A stretch of DNA of 64,000 nucleotides from Gyrodactylus bullatarudis (lineage: Eukaryota; Platyhelminthes; Monogenea; Gyrodactylidea; Gyrodactylidae): NCBI GenBank assembly GCA_012064415.1, contig SSNU01000321.1, positions 186,001 to 250,000 of the forward strand, written 5' to 3'. The first letter of the stretch is position 1; each line of letters starts with the position of its first letter. Shown here piece by piece: positions 42,501 to 52,400 of the stretch. A program made the translations under genes and the position numbers. Under the pieces are notes generated by a model, which did no database searches, was not told where the DNA came from, and saw only the letters and a program-made list of their open reading frames with translations.

Positions 42501-43358
42501 AATGAATCATGAGCCATATAGAGAATTCTATCGGTCCATGAGGGAACTCTCTTCTTCTCACTGGTATCATAAATATCAGTAAAGTTGTTGAATTTATACG
42601 TAGGATCAAACTTGATTTCGCCCTCTTGGAAGTTTTCAAAAATGAAATTCTCTCGTTTAGCTATTGTCAGCTGATCTTTTAGTAAGAGAGCTGTATAATC
42701 CTTTTTCTTGATAAGGGCTTCGGCTTGCTCTTTTTCCATGTCTATTCTGAAATTTAGATCTCCCATCCAGATAACATAATCGTGATCGAGGATTTTGTTC
42801 ACGTCAGTATCTCGAAATGTTTGATCGCTAATAATTTCAGTGTAGTCGCGGATGCGTTCGTTAACCTTGTTTTGGTGAGCTGATAAATGGGCACAAACTC
42901 CAATAATGTTGACACCGCAGAGCTCAAATCGTATAGAAACACCTCCTTTATTGCCCATGATGCCAAGAGCTCCTAAAGCAGTTACTTCAGATTCAATATT
43001 TGTCAAAGCAACCAGTAAATTTCTCTTTACGAAAGCGTAAATATGAATTTCCCAGCATTCTCGGTTTTTTATCTAGGATTCAATGACTAAATTACTTACA
43101 AGCACATAATCAGCAGGCCTGAGAGTATCTTTAAACTTGTCCATCCAGTTATCTCCAGCAGCTTCTTGAAGACTATTTATAGTTGGGCATAATTAAACAC
43201 ATGAAACATACCCAATAAAGATAACATCTGGATGATTTTTGTCGTTAAGGCCTAAGAGATCTGAAAAATCATCTTTGGGTGGCCCAGAATCTGCAACATT
43301 GAACGTTACTGCATGAACTCTAAAGATGAATTTGCAGGCCTTACCGAAGATCTTTCAT
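36593..43358 (-). CDS. SKICH-type inositol polyphosphate 5-phosphatase (INPP5K/INPP5J-like)
   Basis: Removes the 5-phosphate of phosphoinositides such as PI(4,5)P2 or PIP3 at membranes. Exons: 43345-43358, 43212-43319, 43100-43172, 42238-43072, 41868-42095, 36593-36942; 1608 nt, 535 aa. The catalytic core is complete: the FNVADSGPP start, VIFIGLQEA (metal-binding region), GIMGNKGGVSIRF, the Mg-binding WMGDLNFRID, FDPTYKF, PSWTDRIL and the terminal SDHRPVYA. A C-terminal SKICH-like domain follows (DWIGIYPVDFDDL, LAYVYAP, LVYFSKR), which is the INPP5J/INPP5K arrangement. An Asp/Ser-rich linker of about 40 residues between them is unlike the mammalian forms. The first introns are 25, 39 and 27 nt. 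In contrast, the intron before the SKICH exon is 4.9 kb and filled with repeats. The ATG at 43358 encodes only 14 nt before the first intron, so further 5' exons are possible. Confidence 0.9.
37680..37905 (+). repeat. Dispersed repeat family H, copy B, with hammerhead-like core
   Basis: Inverted relative to copy A (19540-19760) and similar over about 220 bp. Core at 37755-37794 on the plus strand: GAGT (37755-37758), CTGAAGA (37759-37765), an 8-nt spacer, GAAA (37774-37777), a 3-bp stem ATA/TAT closing an AACGTT-containing loop, then ATC (37788-37790) directly followed by ACTC, which can pair with GAGT. Confidence 0.7.
38410..38436. repeat. CAAA/CAAG microsatellite
   Basis: A tandem tetramer run in the large phosphatase intron. 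Confidence 0.8.
40047..40240. mobile_element. CAGGGAATCT foldback element, about 195 bp
   Basis: Starts CAGGGAATCTGGAGACTTCC and ends AGATTCCCTG; the right end in inverted orientation reads CAGGGAATCTATAGAAACTC. TCA immediately precedes the left end and immediately follows the right end, a possible 3-bp target duplication. No coding frame. Confidence 0.65.
40708..40890. repeat. Foldback family F, partial copy
   Basis: Shares with 21690-22207 the order CATGTTGCC[CT]ACTTT, GAAGAAAA, AAAATTTTTTATTGAT, GTGAAAGTT and a TTTTCAG block. Only one arm is recognisable, and it lies inside the large phosphatase intron. Confidence 0.55.
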
Positions 43359-43787
43359 GACTTTGCTTTGCCCAGAATAACTATTGAATCAGTTAATATT
43401 ATAATATAATTTATTTAGGCCTTTTAATTTGCCTCAATAGACTATACGTTTTAAACCTTAAACTACCACTGATTTAAATGAACACTTTCAAAATTTTCAA
43501 ATTCAAAATAAAATTTCTGAGAAACTTTCCGACAGAAACTTGATACAATTCTAATTTTAAAGAAAATATTAAGCTAGAAAAAGGATTCATAGAGTTGAGG
43601 GTGGTGATTTTCTCATGATTATTGGAATGCGTTTGAGTCTAAAACTTTGAGCTATACCATGGGTCACACTTGAAACTTTCAAGTTAAAAGTATGATTATG
43701 CATCCTTTAGATAATTTGGCAATTTTATCAAATCTGGCATGGCATATTTTCAAGTGATTGAAAAATTAGAAATTTCAGAAAAATAAT

Positions 43788-44282
43788 TCAAGATATATTT
43801 AATAGTGCCTTGTAAATTTTAAAATCTTGTTCAAGGAAGCAACAAAAAGTTACTTTCAATAAATCTGGGTTTTTCTCATTGAAGGAATTAACAGTTTTGA
43901 TAGCCACTTCAGCGGCTTTATCATTTGGATATCCAAAAACACCCGTGGAGATACATGGAAAAGCGATGGATTCAAGACCGTGCTCTTTAGCTAGCTCTAA
44001 ACTTGATTTGTAACAGTTTGCAAGAAGTTCAGGATTTTGGGTCCGTGGACCAACTGTATGAATAATATGTCTTGCAGGCAACTTAAATCCTGAAGTAATT
44101 TTGGCTTCACCTGTCTTACAGCCGTTCAACTTTTTGCATGCACTCAAGAGTTCTGGGCCTGCAGCTCTGTGAATGCAACCATCAACACCCCCTCCCCCAA
44201 GAAGAGACTCGTTTGCAGCATTTACTATTACATCAACTTCTAATTTAGTGATATCTCCTTTAATTACTTGCACATTATTCAT
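43788..44282 (-). CDS. Stand-alone macro-domain protein (MacroD type, ADP-ribose binding/hydrolase)
   Basis: Single-exon gene of 164 aa consisting of the macro domain alone. Visible signature residues: GDIT (D10), NAANESLLGGGGVDG (N21-G35, with the catalytic-region Asn24 and Asp34 of the MacroD class), RHIIHTVGP, and the phosphate-binding loop CISTGVFGYP. These residues define hydrolases that remove mono-ADP-ribose from acidic side chains and deacetylate O-acetyl-ADP-ribose. Human MACROD1 and MACROD2 carry extra N- or C-terminal regions; this protein has essentially none and is close to the length of the bacterial YmdB-like proteins. No targeting sequence is obvious. It starts 130 bp from the divergent Nup58 gene and lies 429 bp downstream of the phosphatase start, on the same strand. 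Prokaryotic origin is possible but not shown by this sequence. Confidence 0.9.
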   Translation of the reverse strand: MNNVQVIKGDITKLEVDVIVNAANESLLGGGGVDGCIHRAAGPELLSACKKLNGCKTGEAKITSGFKLPARHIIHTVGPRTQNPELLANCYKSSLELAKEHGLESIAFPCISTGVFGYPNDKAAEVAIKTVNSFNEKNPDLLKVTFCCFLEQDFKIYKALLNIS

Positions 44283-44412
44283 GAATTGCTTTCAATTTGA
44301 AATTTTGAAACCTTGATCATTTCAAACAGACGGCCAGCTATTGAAATCAGCATCATAAAGTTTTTAATTTTCCACATATTTGAAAAAATAGCCTCAAATA
44401 TTTTCAGACTAA
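44283..44412. promoter_or_regulatory. Shared promoter region, macro-domain gene / Nup58
   Basis: 130 bp separate the divergent start codons. A TATTTTCAG string ends at 44406, a few bases before the Nup58 ATG. It could be a splice acceptor for a 5' UTR or spliced leader, but it is only a consensus match. Confidence 0.45.
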
Positions 44413-45153
44413 ATGAGTTATAGCATTTTTCACAATCAAAGAGATCAAGTGATACCTAAAGAACTCCAGGAATCAGTTGAAAAATTCAAATTATTCCTAA
44501 ATGATCAAAAAAAGATACAAGATGAAATCCAGTCAATGGAACAGACTGCACTGCGCAATTTGGCATCAGATTTTTCAAATCTGCATAACGATATCTCCTC
44601 TTGTCTCAGTTCATTGCACAAATTCTCAATACAGAGTAACCAAATGAAAAATGATATCGCCAAAGAAGAATCCAACATTAGCATGGTTCACCGATCAAAT
44701 GAAAATTCAAGTTTAAACTTGGACAATAAAAAGTTTTCGGAATACTTTGCCAAGCATTTAATCAAAATGGAAACAAGCCTCAAACAGTATCGTGAAGAGA
44801 TTGAAGTTATTGAGCAAATGATTGTATCAAAGTCCAAATCAAAGATATCCTGCAAGGATTTATTGACTATTCTAAAATTGATGGACGATCAATTCATCTG
44901 TGTAGCTGCATCTGTCTACAACCTTGTTGAACAAGTCAAAAAGGTAGAATCAGTATTTCTCAGCAATCCAAAACTATCTAATCCCGATTACTACAAGAGC
45001 TTATTCCAAGAAATTGAGTACAAATACTCGGATGAAAAGATAGATTTCCTCAATATTGAAAATTCCATCAATCTGAGACCCAAATCTCTACCCTATGGAA
45101 CTTCTCCGTTTGAATTCAATATTGCCACTACTAATCAAAATCCATCCAAGTAA
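44413..45153 (+). CDS. Nucleoporin Nup58/p45 core, lacking FG repeats
   Basis: A structural subunit of the central channel Nup62-Nup54-Nup58 complex. Single exon, 246 aa. It aligns in order with the alpha-helical core of vertebrate NUP58: PKELQESVEKFKLFLNDQKK, then EYFAKHLIKMETSLKQYREE, KDLLTILKLMDDQFICVAAS, and a C-terminal YGTSPFEF. The FG-repeat segments that flank this core in other animals are missing; the protein has no FG dipeptide run at either end. An in-frame TAA abuts the ATG, so the start is fixed unless an upstream exon is joined at the AG at 44406. AATAAA overlaps the stop codon region at 45152. Convergent with CHMP2B, with 195 bp between stop codons. Confidence 0.8.
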   Translation: MSYSIFHNQRDQVIPKELQESVEKFKLFLNDQKKIQDEIQSMEQTALRNLASDFSNLHNDISSCLSSLHKFSIQSNQMKNDIAKEESNISMVHRSNENSSLNLDNKKFSEYFAKHLIKMETSLKQYREEIEVIEQMIVSKSKSKISCKDLLTILKLMDDQFICVAASVYNLVEQVKKVESVFLSNPKLSNPDYYKSLFQEIEYKYSDEKIDFLNIENSINLRPKSLPYGTSPFEFNIATTNQNPSK

Positions 45154-45348
45154 TAAATAAATCATGTGTATTTTTATAACATACCCGGGGTATGTCATAC
45201 CTCCTTATAATTTTAATTATTCCTTTTGAGTCAAAATTATTATCAAAAGCTTTGATAATTTTTTTTAAGAAAGTAAATTAAATTTATTGAAAGGAAAAAA
45301 AGTGAAATTTGAGGAAGTGTGCGTTTAAATGAACAAACGTAATATGTG

Positions 45349-45969
45349 TTATTCAATATCTTTTAACAATCTCATGATTCTATCTTCATCTATATCATTA
45401 GTCTCTTTGCTGCCACTGGGGAGCTTGGAATTTGGCACTGTCGGGGCACTTCCGGATATCTCAATTCCTAAGCTATCGAGAACTTTGTCAACTTCCAGGT
45501 TCACTTCACCTTCATCGACATCCTGGATGCTATCTATTACGTCATTCATCATTTCATCGTTTAATTCAAGTCTCATTTGAGCCTTGGAGAAATCCTGTAG
45601 AATTTTCTGAGTTTTGGCAACATCATTCTGATTCAGGATTTTACCCAGATTAGCGGAAACTTTGCCCATAGAATTGGCAACTTCCACAGAGGAGACTGCT
45701 AATTTGGAACTGGTATTAATCGAGCTGAGATTACTACTCAGCAAACTATTCTTCGCTTCAGCATCTTGAATTCGTATAAGGTCCTTCGCTAATTTTTTAG
45801 CTAGGGTCATATTTCCTTCCTTGGCATATTTCTTGATGTCACTTGTTATGCGCTGTTTTTCCTTGTCGAAACATTGGTTATTTCTCGTCAAGTTTCTCTG
45901 GGTTCTCTTAATTTCTTGTTCCGTTTTTCTTTGAGCATCTTTCGGGGTTTCCTTCTTGAATAGATCCAT
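45349..45969 (-). CDS. CHMP2B: ESCRT-III subunit CHMP2B
   Basis: An ESCRT-III (Vps2-type) subunit that polymerises on endosomal membranes for multivesicular body formation and recruits VPS4. Single exon, 206 aa (human CHMP2B 213 aa). The Snf7 fold is seen: basic helix 1, KKYAKEGNMTLAKKLAKDLI, a central LILQDFSKAQM-like region, and MMNDVIDSI. The string SLGIEISG is diagnostic of CHMP2B rather than CHMP2A. The C-terminal DEDRIMRLLKDIE fits a MIM1 motif for the VPS4 MIT domain. A CGTTTCAG acceptor-like string lies 15 nt before the ATG, so a 5' UTR intron or trans-spliced leader is possible. TTTATT at about 45280 can supply its polyadenylation signal. Confidence 0.92.
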   Translation of the reverse strand: MDLFKKETPKDAQRKTEQEIKRTQRNLTRNNQCFDKEKQRITSDIKKYAKEGNMTLAKKLAKDLIRIQDAEAKNSLLSSNLSSINTSSKLAVSSVEVANSMGKVSANLGKILNQNDVAKTQKILQDFSKAQMRLELNDEMMNDVIDSIQDVDEGEVNLEVDKVLDSLGIEISGSAPTVPNSKLPSGSKETNDIDEDRIMRLLKDIE

Positions 45970-46214
45970 ATCTACTCAAAATTCTGAAACGAAATATTAT
46001 CTAGTTACTAAAACTGAGTTACCAAATTTTAGTTATTTTTCGAATTTTTACCTAAGTTGAAGTATAAAATTTCACACGAATATTTTGTTTGTTTAATATC
46101 CAATAATTTTGGTTTCCTTTTTAAAAACGGATGATGCGTTACGAATGTATAAAGAAAATGTATCTACTTATGAGTAAACATTTTTATTAAAAAATGAAAT
46201 TATTATGCCAAAAA

Positions 46215-47791
46215 TTAATTCTTCTCAACTTTAATCTTTACTTCATCATCCACTTTAAATGACTCTCCTTCGGCATATATCTTAATTATATTCTTGTCTG
46301 CTGCATCTTGTTCCCATTTGAAGGAATCTGGCTCCAGAGTTACTTTGTAGCCTGTTTCTTGGAAATGGGATTTTATTGGCACAAATAGTTCTAGAATTGG
46401 CACACTAACATCTTTTACCGAGCCCAAGAGGAAGTTGAATTGACAACTTCCGTCAGTATGATTGAATGATAGCTCAGTGTATTTGCCAAGAGTCTTGACC
46501 GGGTAACATCGTGAAAAGGATTTCATCTACAGAATAAATTACAATTAAATTAAAACTAACGGGAGTCTCCATGATCATACCGTTGCCATCAAAGAATTGT
46601 GAATCCCAATAAGTCCACGATTGGAATTGTTCATCAGCCATCTTCATAATTCGATTACACTCGATAGTGTTTATTGATTTTTCATTACCATCTGGGGCAC
46701 ATAGTCCAAATTCTGTCAAAAGTCGGCCGCCACCAGTTTTCTCTTTTGAATCACGAGATGCTCGGAAAACCTCCTTCATGAGATACTAAAAATTTATAAA
46801 ATCCAAATACACTCACTCCATCACAGATGGATTGTTTCCACTGGGGAAACTCGGTTGAGGGATTTGCTGTCTGCAAAAGCCAACAGTAGTAATGATAAGA
46901 TAAGACTGATTTCCTTAAAGCGAGCTGAGAATCTGTCCCCGGGGCACGATCAAAGCCAGTTCCAAAAACATTTTGAGCTGGCCAAAAAACTCCCCATGTT
47001 ACAGGCTCATAAAAGATTAAGGTTTCTTGGTCAACTTTTCTGATGGCATCGACAAGTCGGTCATAGGCTGGCAATAAATTATGTTTTCCAGCATAACCTG
47101 GAAGTAATCGTAAGGGATTTGTGAAAACGTTGCCTGCAAACGGCTCGTTTATCAACTCATGGCCCAGGATATTTTTTTTATCTTTAAAAGTTTCCGCAAC
47201 CTTGACCCAGAATTCCTTCCACAGATCAAGAGCATTCTCAACGTTCTCGTATAAATTTTGGAAGGAATTTTGACACTCATAAGTCAGATAGGATTGAAAC
47301 CAATAATCTCCACTGGGAGCATGCCTCAAAGGCCATGGGAATGAGAAGAGCCAAGGTACTTTTGGGAATCTATCGATAATCCATCCCGGCATGCCGTCAT
47401 AAGTTCCATATCTTGATGAGAGACCATCTTGGTGCATATCAATGATGACATACATGCCGTGGGAGTCCAATTTATCAACAATTCTCGACATAATGTCCAA
47501 GTAGGTTGTGTTAAACTCCCCCGGTCCCAAATGAGCTGCACTCCAAATAATGCCAAGGCGTACCAGCTTGAAGCCACGGTCTCTTAGCATTTCTAAGCGT
47601 GTATCATTTAGGATACTTTGATCATAATATGGGAAGCTCTTCATCACATTATTGAACCCGTGAAAGATTATTTTTCGCCCTTGTTCATCGAGGAAATCGC
47701 CATCAGCGTCTAGTTCAACCCGGGATAGTGTAGAGCTGGACAATGTCCACATTATACTGAGAGATAACAAGATGAAATTGAATAACTTCAT
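46215..47791 (-). CDS. Endoglycoceramidase (GH5), secreted
   Basis: Hydrolyses the bond between the oligosaccharide and ceramide of glycosphingolipids. Exons: 46817-47791, 46561-46785, 46215-46526, with introns of 31 and 34 nt; 503 aa. A signal peptide of about 20 residues starts at the ATG at 47791 (MKLFNFILLSLSIMW). The GH5 barrel is complete: FHGFNNVMKSFPYY, GFKLVRLGIIW, YVIIDMHQDGLSSRYG, the acid/base motif HELINEPF (E216) and the nucleophile motif GGGRLLTEFG (E350). The spacing matches bacterial and cnidarian endoglycoceramidases. A C-terminal beta-sandwich domain follows. For intron 2, donor CCC|GTTAGT is the one that keeps the frame into the last exon; the nearer GGTATG donor would shift it. 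TTTTATT near 46178 may be the polyadenylation signal. It lies in tandem behind CHMP2B with 245 bp between them. Confidence 0.93.
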
Positions 47792-48782
47792 CGAAGAATG
47801 TAGTAACAAATTATCATTCTACATCATCCTTTATACATTATATTGTTGAATGAAATCACAATTACTGTTGATTGGCGCATAATCTAATCTATTATTTGTA
47901 ATATTTTGTTTAATCACAATTTTTCTATCGTCCACACTCAAGAAAAATGTTATCATTTAAGACATATTCTTAAATTCTTTTTAAATGCGCAAAATAAACT
48001 GAATGGCATCTCGTTACAGCCCAATTCAACTGTTGAAGTAATTATTATTTAGTATTTAGATAAACAATCAATTCAAGTAATAAATAATATTAGGACCTTG
48101 ATAAAATTAGAACAAAAAAATGCTGGTCATTGATGGTTGTGCAATGCACCTGAAAAATAAGAAAAGATGTAATAAAATTTATGGCTCTTGATAAAGTTTT
48201 TGATTTTCACTATTGTGATGTATTATTGAATTACTCAAGAAACCGGTTATCGTGTGTTCTTGAGTGAATAATTCTGACCAATGAAAATATTCCAATTACA
48301 ACTAATGTAGTAATTATAATAATGAGTCAAGGAAAAATATGATCACTGACCTGATATATGTAAATAGAGAGTCTGATAAATATCAACCTTTGATTCACGA
48401 AGAAATAATCTTGATCAAAAAACATTTTTGAGCATGTTATTATTGAATTAGATGTTACTAGGTTCTTGAGAATGAAAAAAATCAGATAAATTTCTTTTGG
48501 CAAACAAAAGAAATGTCTATTATGGTGTGTAATTAATAAATTTATTTTATCTGACCCATTCGATAAGTGTCCTACGGACGACGTCGTTCAAAAATAAACA
48601 TGAGGGCCTCAATAAAAGCTTTTATCAATAGGATAAATCTCAAGAGCCTCTATTCCTATTCTATACTCATTATTAGTTTATTATAAAATAAACAGCCAAT
48701 CAGGATTGAGTAGACTCAAGTAAATACGCAAAGCCCTCTGATTGGCCAGTTATTGATTCCTAGTTTGGGTATAAATTTCGAC
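47792..48782. other. Intergenic region between endoglycoceramidase and bHLH genes
   Basis: About 1 kb between divergent start codons, much longer than the other head-to-head gaps here. I see no coding exon. A GTATAAAT string at 48769-48776 lies just before the annotated bHLH start. Confidence 0.5.
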
Positions 48783-49496
48783 ATGAAGAATGTAGCTGGA
48801 TATCAGGAAAATTTCCCCCCAATGAACCACCATCAAGGGCCATCTAATAGTATTTATCAAACAGAACTGTATTATGATTCTCCTCAGATTCATTCTATGC
48901 ATTCATCATATCTTCACCATTCGGGCAACATCCAACATCAGAATCCAATTTGGCCTACAGCCATGATTACACCAGACTTTACATACCCTCAGAATAACAA
49001 CAGCTCAGTTTCCTTCGAATCCAGTCCCGAGTGTAGAATAACAAAGCCTTCTTGTTATTATCGAGAAAGATTGAACACAACCAGCTCCGGGTATAACTCG
49101 AGTTTTGCCGATGAAGAAGACGAAGAAGAGACCGAATACATCAGCGAGAGAGATCCTGAAGATGCTCATATTATGGGCGATACAATGGCCAAGCGTAATG
49201 CAAGAGAGAGGAAACGTGTCCAGGCTGTTAATCAAGCATTTGTGTTACTTCGCAATCACCTACCGAGTGTACAAACAAGTGTCCTTAAAACGAGTAAGAA
49301 ACACCAATGCCTTTCAGACGTATATCCCAACCTTTCTGGGGAATACCAAAAGTTCAACTTCCCTATTCCCAGCCATGAAGATGCCGCTAGGAAAATTTCC
49401 CTACAACAGACAGCAAGAAAGCGAATTTCAAAGGTGAAAACCCTCCAGATTGCAATAGGCTATATCAAATTCTTGAATAGTCTCGTACAAAGTTAA
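48783..49496 (+). CDS. bHLH transcription factor, achaete-scute/PTF1-like, with possible optional intron
   Basis: A nuclear DNA-binding factor that would dimerise with an E-protein on E-boxes. The N-terminal half is rich in His, Tyr, Ser and Pro, with an acidic run before the domain. Basic region and helix 1: KRNARERKRVQAVNQAFVLL. Helix 2: RISKVKTLQIAIGYIKFL. The RERKRV and ISKVKTL signatures fit class A factors (achaete-scute or PTF1/Fer groups); I cannot choose between them. As one frame it encodes 237 aa, with about 40 extra residues in the loop. A GTAAGA donor at 49294 and ACAG acceptor ending at 49413 define a 120-nt, stop-free, in-frame intron. Removing it gives 197 aa and a normal loop (LKTTRKRISK). 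The upstream TATA-like string at 48769 is so close that the ATG at 48822 could be the real start. AATAAA at 49611. Confidence 0.85.
   Translation: MKNVAGYQENFPPMNHHQGPSNSIYQTELYYDSPQIHSMHSSYLHHSGNIQHQNPIWPTAMITPDFTYPQNNNSSVSFESSPECRITKPSCYYRERLNTTSSGYNSSFADEEDEEETEYISERDPEDAHIMGDTMAKRNARERKRVQAVNQAFVLLRNHLPSVQTSVLKTSKKHQCLSDVYPNLSGEYQKFNFPIPSHEDAARKISLQQTARKRISKVKTLQIAIGYIKFLNSLVQS
49294..49413 (+). other. Candidate optional intron (120 nt, in frame) in the bHLH loop
   Basis: Donor GTAAGA and acceptor ACAG are in matching phase 1, and the interval has no stop codon. Its base composition is closer to the surrounding exon than to introns in this window. A shorter alternative acceptor (TTTCAG ending at 49317) would remove 24 nt, also in frame. 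Confidence 0.5.
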
Positions 49497-52400
49497 CTGA
49501 ATTGCCCTTATTTTTTCAAAATTATTTTCACTCAACTTGTTTTACAGAGCAATATTAAATTAGATAAATAACTTTCTAATATATTATTAGTATTGTATAT
49601 TTATTATATGAATAAAATTCTTTCACAAGATTTTCATTAGTCTTTTAGCCAATGGCTAACTTCATGATTCTGATTGGTTTCAATTTTAATTAATTTAATT
49701 AAAGCTTCTAAATGTACTCGAAATGGGTTCAGGTTGCAAGCATCTCAACAAGATTCAAGTACCCAAATTCAAGTTAGCAGTTCTGCTACAACAGATGAAC
49801 AGTGTGAAACCAGCTCTTAAATATTTCTTTAAATTTACCAGACAGTAGAGCACCGCTTTTGTTCTTGAGATATTTATTCACACGCAAGAGTATATTCAGG
49901 CCACAATGATGTGCTTGAATATGTATTTCAAAATAGCTAAAACTTTCTAGGAATATATCTAGATCAGGACACATAAATATATTTTGAGATATTTTGTACT
50001 TGACCAGCTGTCTACCTCAGTGTGTATCCTACCCATCATCAAATTGAATCAATATTTGCAGGTACAGAGTTTTTAAAAGATTTACCATCTTAGAGTTTAC
50101 AGCAAATCTTTTAGCATTATTCGAATTGTCAGTGTATTCTGATTACCACTGACCGTGTGAATCTTTCTATTTCGATATTTTTTTCAAGAAAAGCGGTACT
50201 CTTCTAGACAGATATACAGTTATAATTTATCTAGAGCATCTTGAAAACTTTGGTAGTTTCTAAATGTCCTTGAAAATAATAATAAACTGCATTATATAGA
50301 AGGTTCTATTTTTATAGAAATTTGTAAGCGTTGAAGAAAAGCAATGAAGAAGATGCCCGAGAAGATAGTCAAGTACTGAACATAACGAGCCAAGGTCCTC
50401 TTAAAAGTATAAACATTTTCATTTTCCAATGAAATAGATATCCTAAGCATATACAGGTGGTTTTGTCTGATCAAAAAGCTAAACAGCATTTTGAATAATA
50501 ATAAAAATATTTATTCTCAAAAATTCTTAACTAGGAATGGGTCCATCTACAAAAAAAGTGTTTATCGGTTGTTTTTTTCATAATTAAATAATTATTTTTT
50601 AATTTTTATGATTATTAATAATTGATCCCATATTGCAACAACCTCAATCAATAAAAACTATCGACTAACTACTCAAATAGGTTTAGAATCCATTCCAAGT
50701 TTCCTCTCAAGTTTGATAGCCCTCATGATATTATAAATCAAGTAACAAGACCTTCAAAGATATACAAGAATGGTTTCTCCAGAGTTACATTATATATATT
50801 TTCATTATTTCTACAAGTGTCTGTCTGATTTAACCAGTTAATTTTCATTCTCATGGGTAGTACCATCATTATCATCGAAAAAGGGGAAATTTTCAACACG
50901 TCACGCATATCTCTTTTAACCCAATAAATAAATACTAATAAAACTAATACAATTTGAACTTTTGAATAATTCTCCCTAATTTTTTGATTAGGGGGAGGGG
51001 GTTAGTGAGTGGTTATAACGGGTAGACCGTGTCAATCAATATATTCTCTTCTCAGTCTCAGTAGTCCCCAATCAATCAGAGTACGTATAATATCACTACT
51101 ACTCATACATGTATATGTATATAGTAGCTGGGGCCATTGGCCTGTTTTTTTTTAAACTTTTAATTTCCCAATTCATATTATTAATCAGCCTTTTTTCTAT
51201 TGATACTCACTTTATGCAGGGGAAAACCATTAAGATTGGTTATTCAAATTTATTATTGTTTGAACTCTTGGTGAAAATTACCCTGATTCATCACTATGAA
51301 AGACATCGAATGAGTCGGTTATTCTGACAAAGCATTCGAAAAGATTATACAAGGTTTATAAAATGTTATAAATCATAAAGTTGGGATAAGTCAAAAGATA
51401 TACATGTTTTCCATCAAATAAAAATATAATTTGAGAACAATGAATGACATAACAATCAGAAGCCAATCAAGTGTAATCTCGATAGAACTCTCTAATATAA
51501 ATCTAGATCAGCTTCCGATCGAAATGAAAAAAATTACCCATTAAATGTTATGTTCCAAGGGTGCTCCTGATCTTAAATAAAGTTAGATCAGATCCAAATT
51601 TCAAACATGAGAGTGGATAAACTATCTTTCAGTATATTGGTTGTGAAGATATTTGAGCTTGAGTACACCTAGTTGCTAACGAAAATCAATTAAACTCAAA
51701 TAGCTTTTTTATATGGTTGGAAACAGTGTAATTCTTCATGGTCAGTATTTCGAGATTAGAACTGTTCTCTAGCCATCTTCTAGTATTTTTTTCACAATAA
51801 ATCTTAAGACAGATTTATTCAAATTCATCTCAATACAGACTTTTGCTCATGAAGGGTTTATGTAAATTAAATTGAAACAATTCAAATGCATCATTATAGA
51901 TTCATTTATAAATGAACAACCAGAGGTTCACACTGGATAATACATGAACAGATGTGAAATCAAAGGAAGCATTCAATCTTACAATGGAATAACACAGATA
52001 CAGTCGGTCCCAGAACTGTAGAATTAACATTTGAGTCTAGGACAAGGAGTGCGAAATAAATGAAAATATACCAATTTTTATCGTAGATTTCATTGGTCCG
52101 GTCTAAACATTTAGACATTTTTGTGGTCATCTTACAAGTGTAGTAAAAGATAATCTTGTCGAAAATGGTATCTACACCTAGTTAATATGAAGATGGGAAT
52201 TTATGGTTTTTACAAAATTCTCAATTTTTTCATCAAGAAACCGAATTTGATCAAGATTTTTTTTGAAATCTAGATCACGAGGCCCTCTTTCACGATACGG
52301 AGAAAAAAAATCAATTTTTAAGGAAAATACGGCAAATTTAAAATCTTGAAGTAGCGCCAAATTCCCATTTTTTTGAACTTTGAGTTGAAAATTTTTGCTG

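Noticed and set aside
46581..46586. GGTATG donor at the end of endoglycoceramidase exon 2
   Set aside because: It would put the last exon in a frame that stops after 17 codons; the GTTAGT donor 20 nt later keeps the C-terminal domain.
48753..48782. Earlier start for the bHLH protein at a TTG
   Set aside because: Not an ATG; a eukaryotic start at the ATG at 48783 (or 48822) is more likely.
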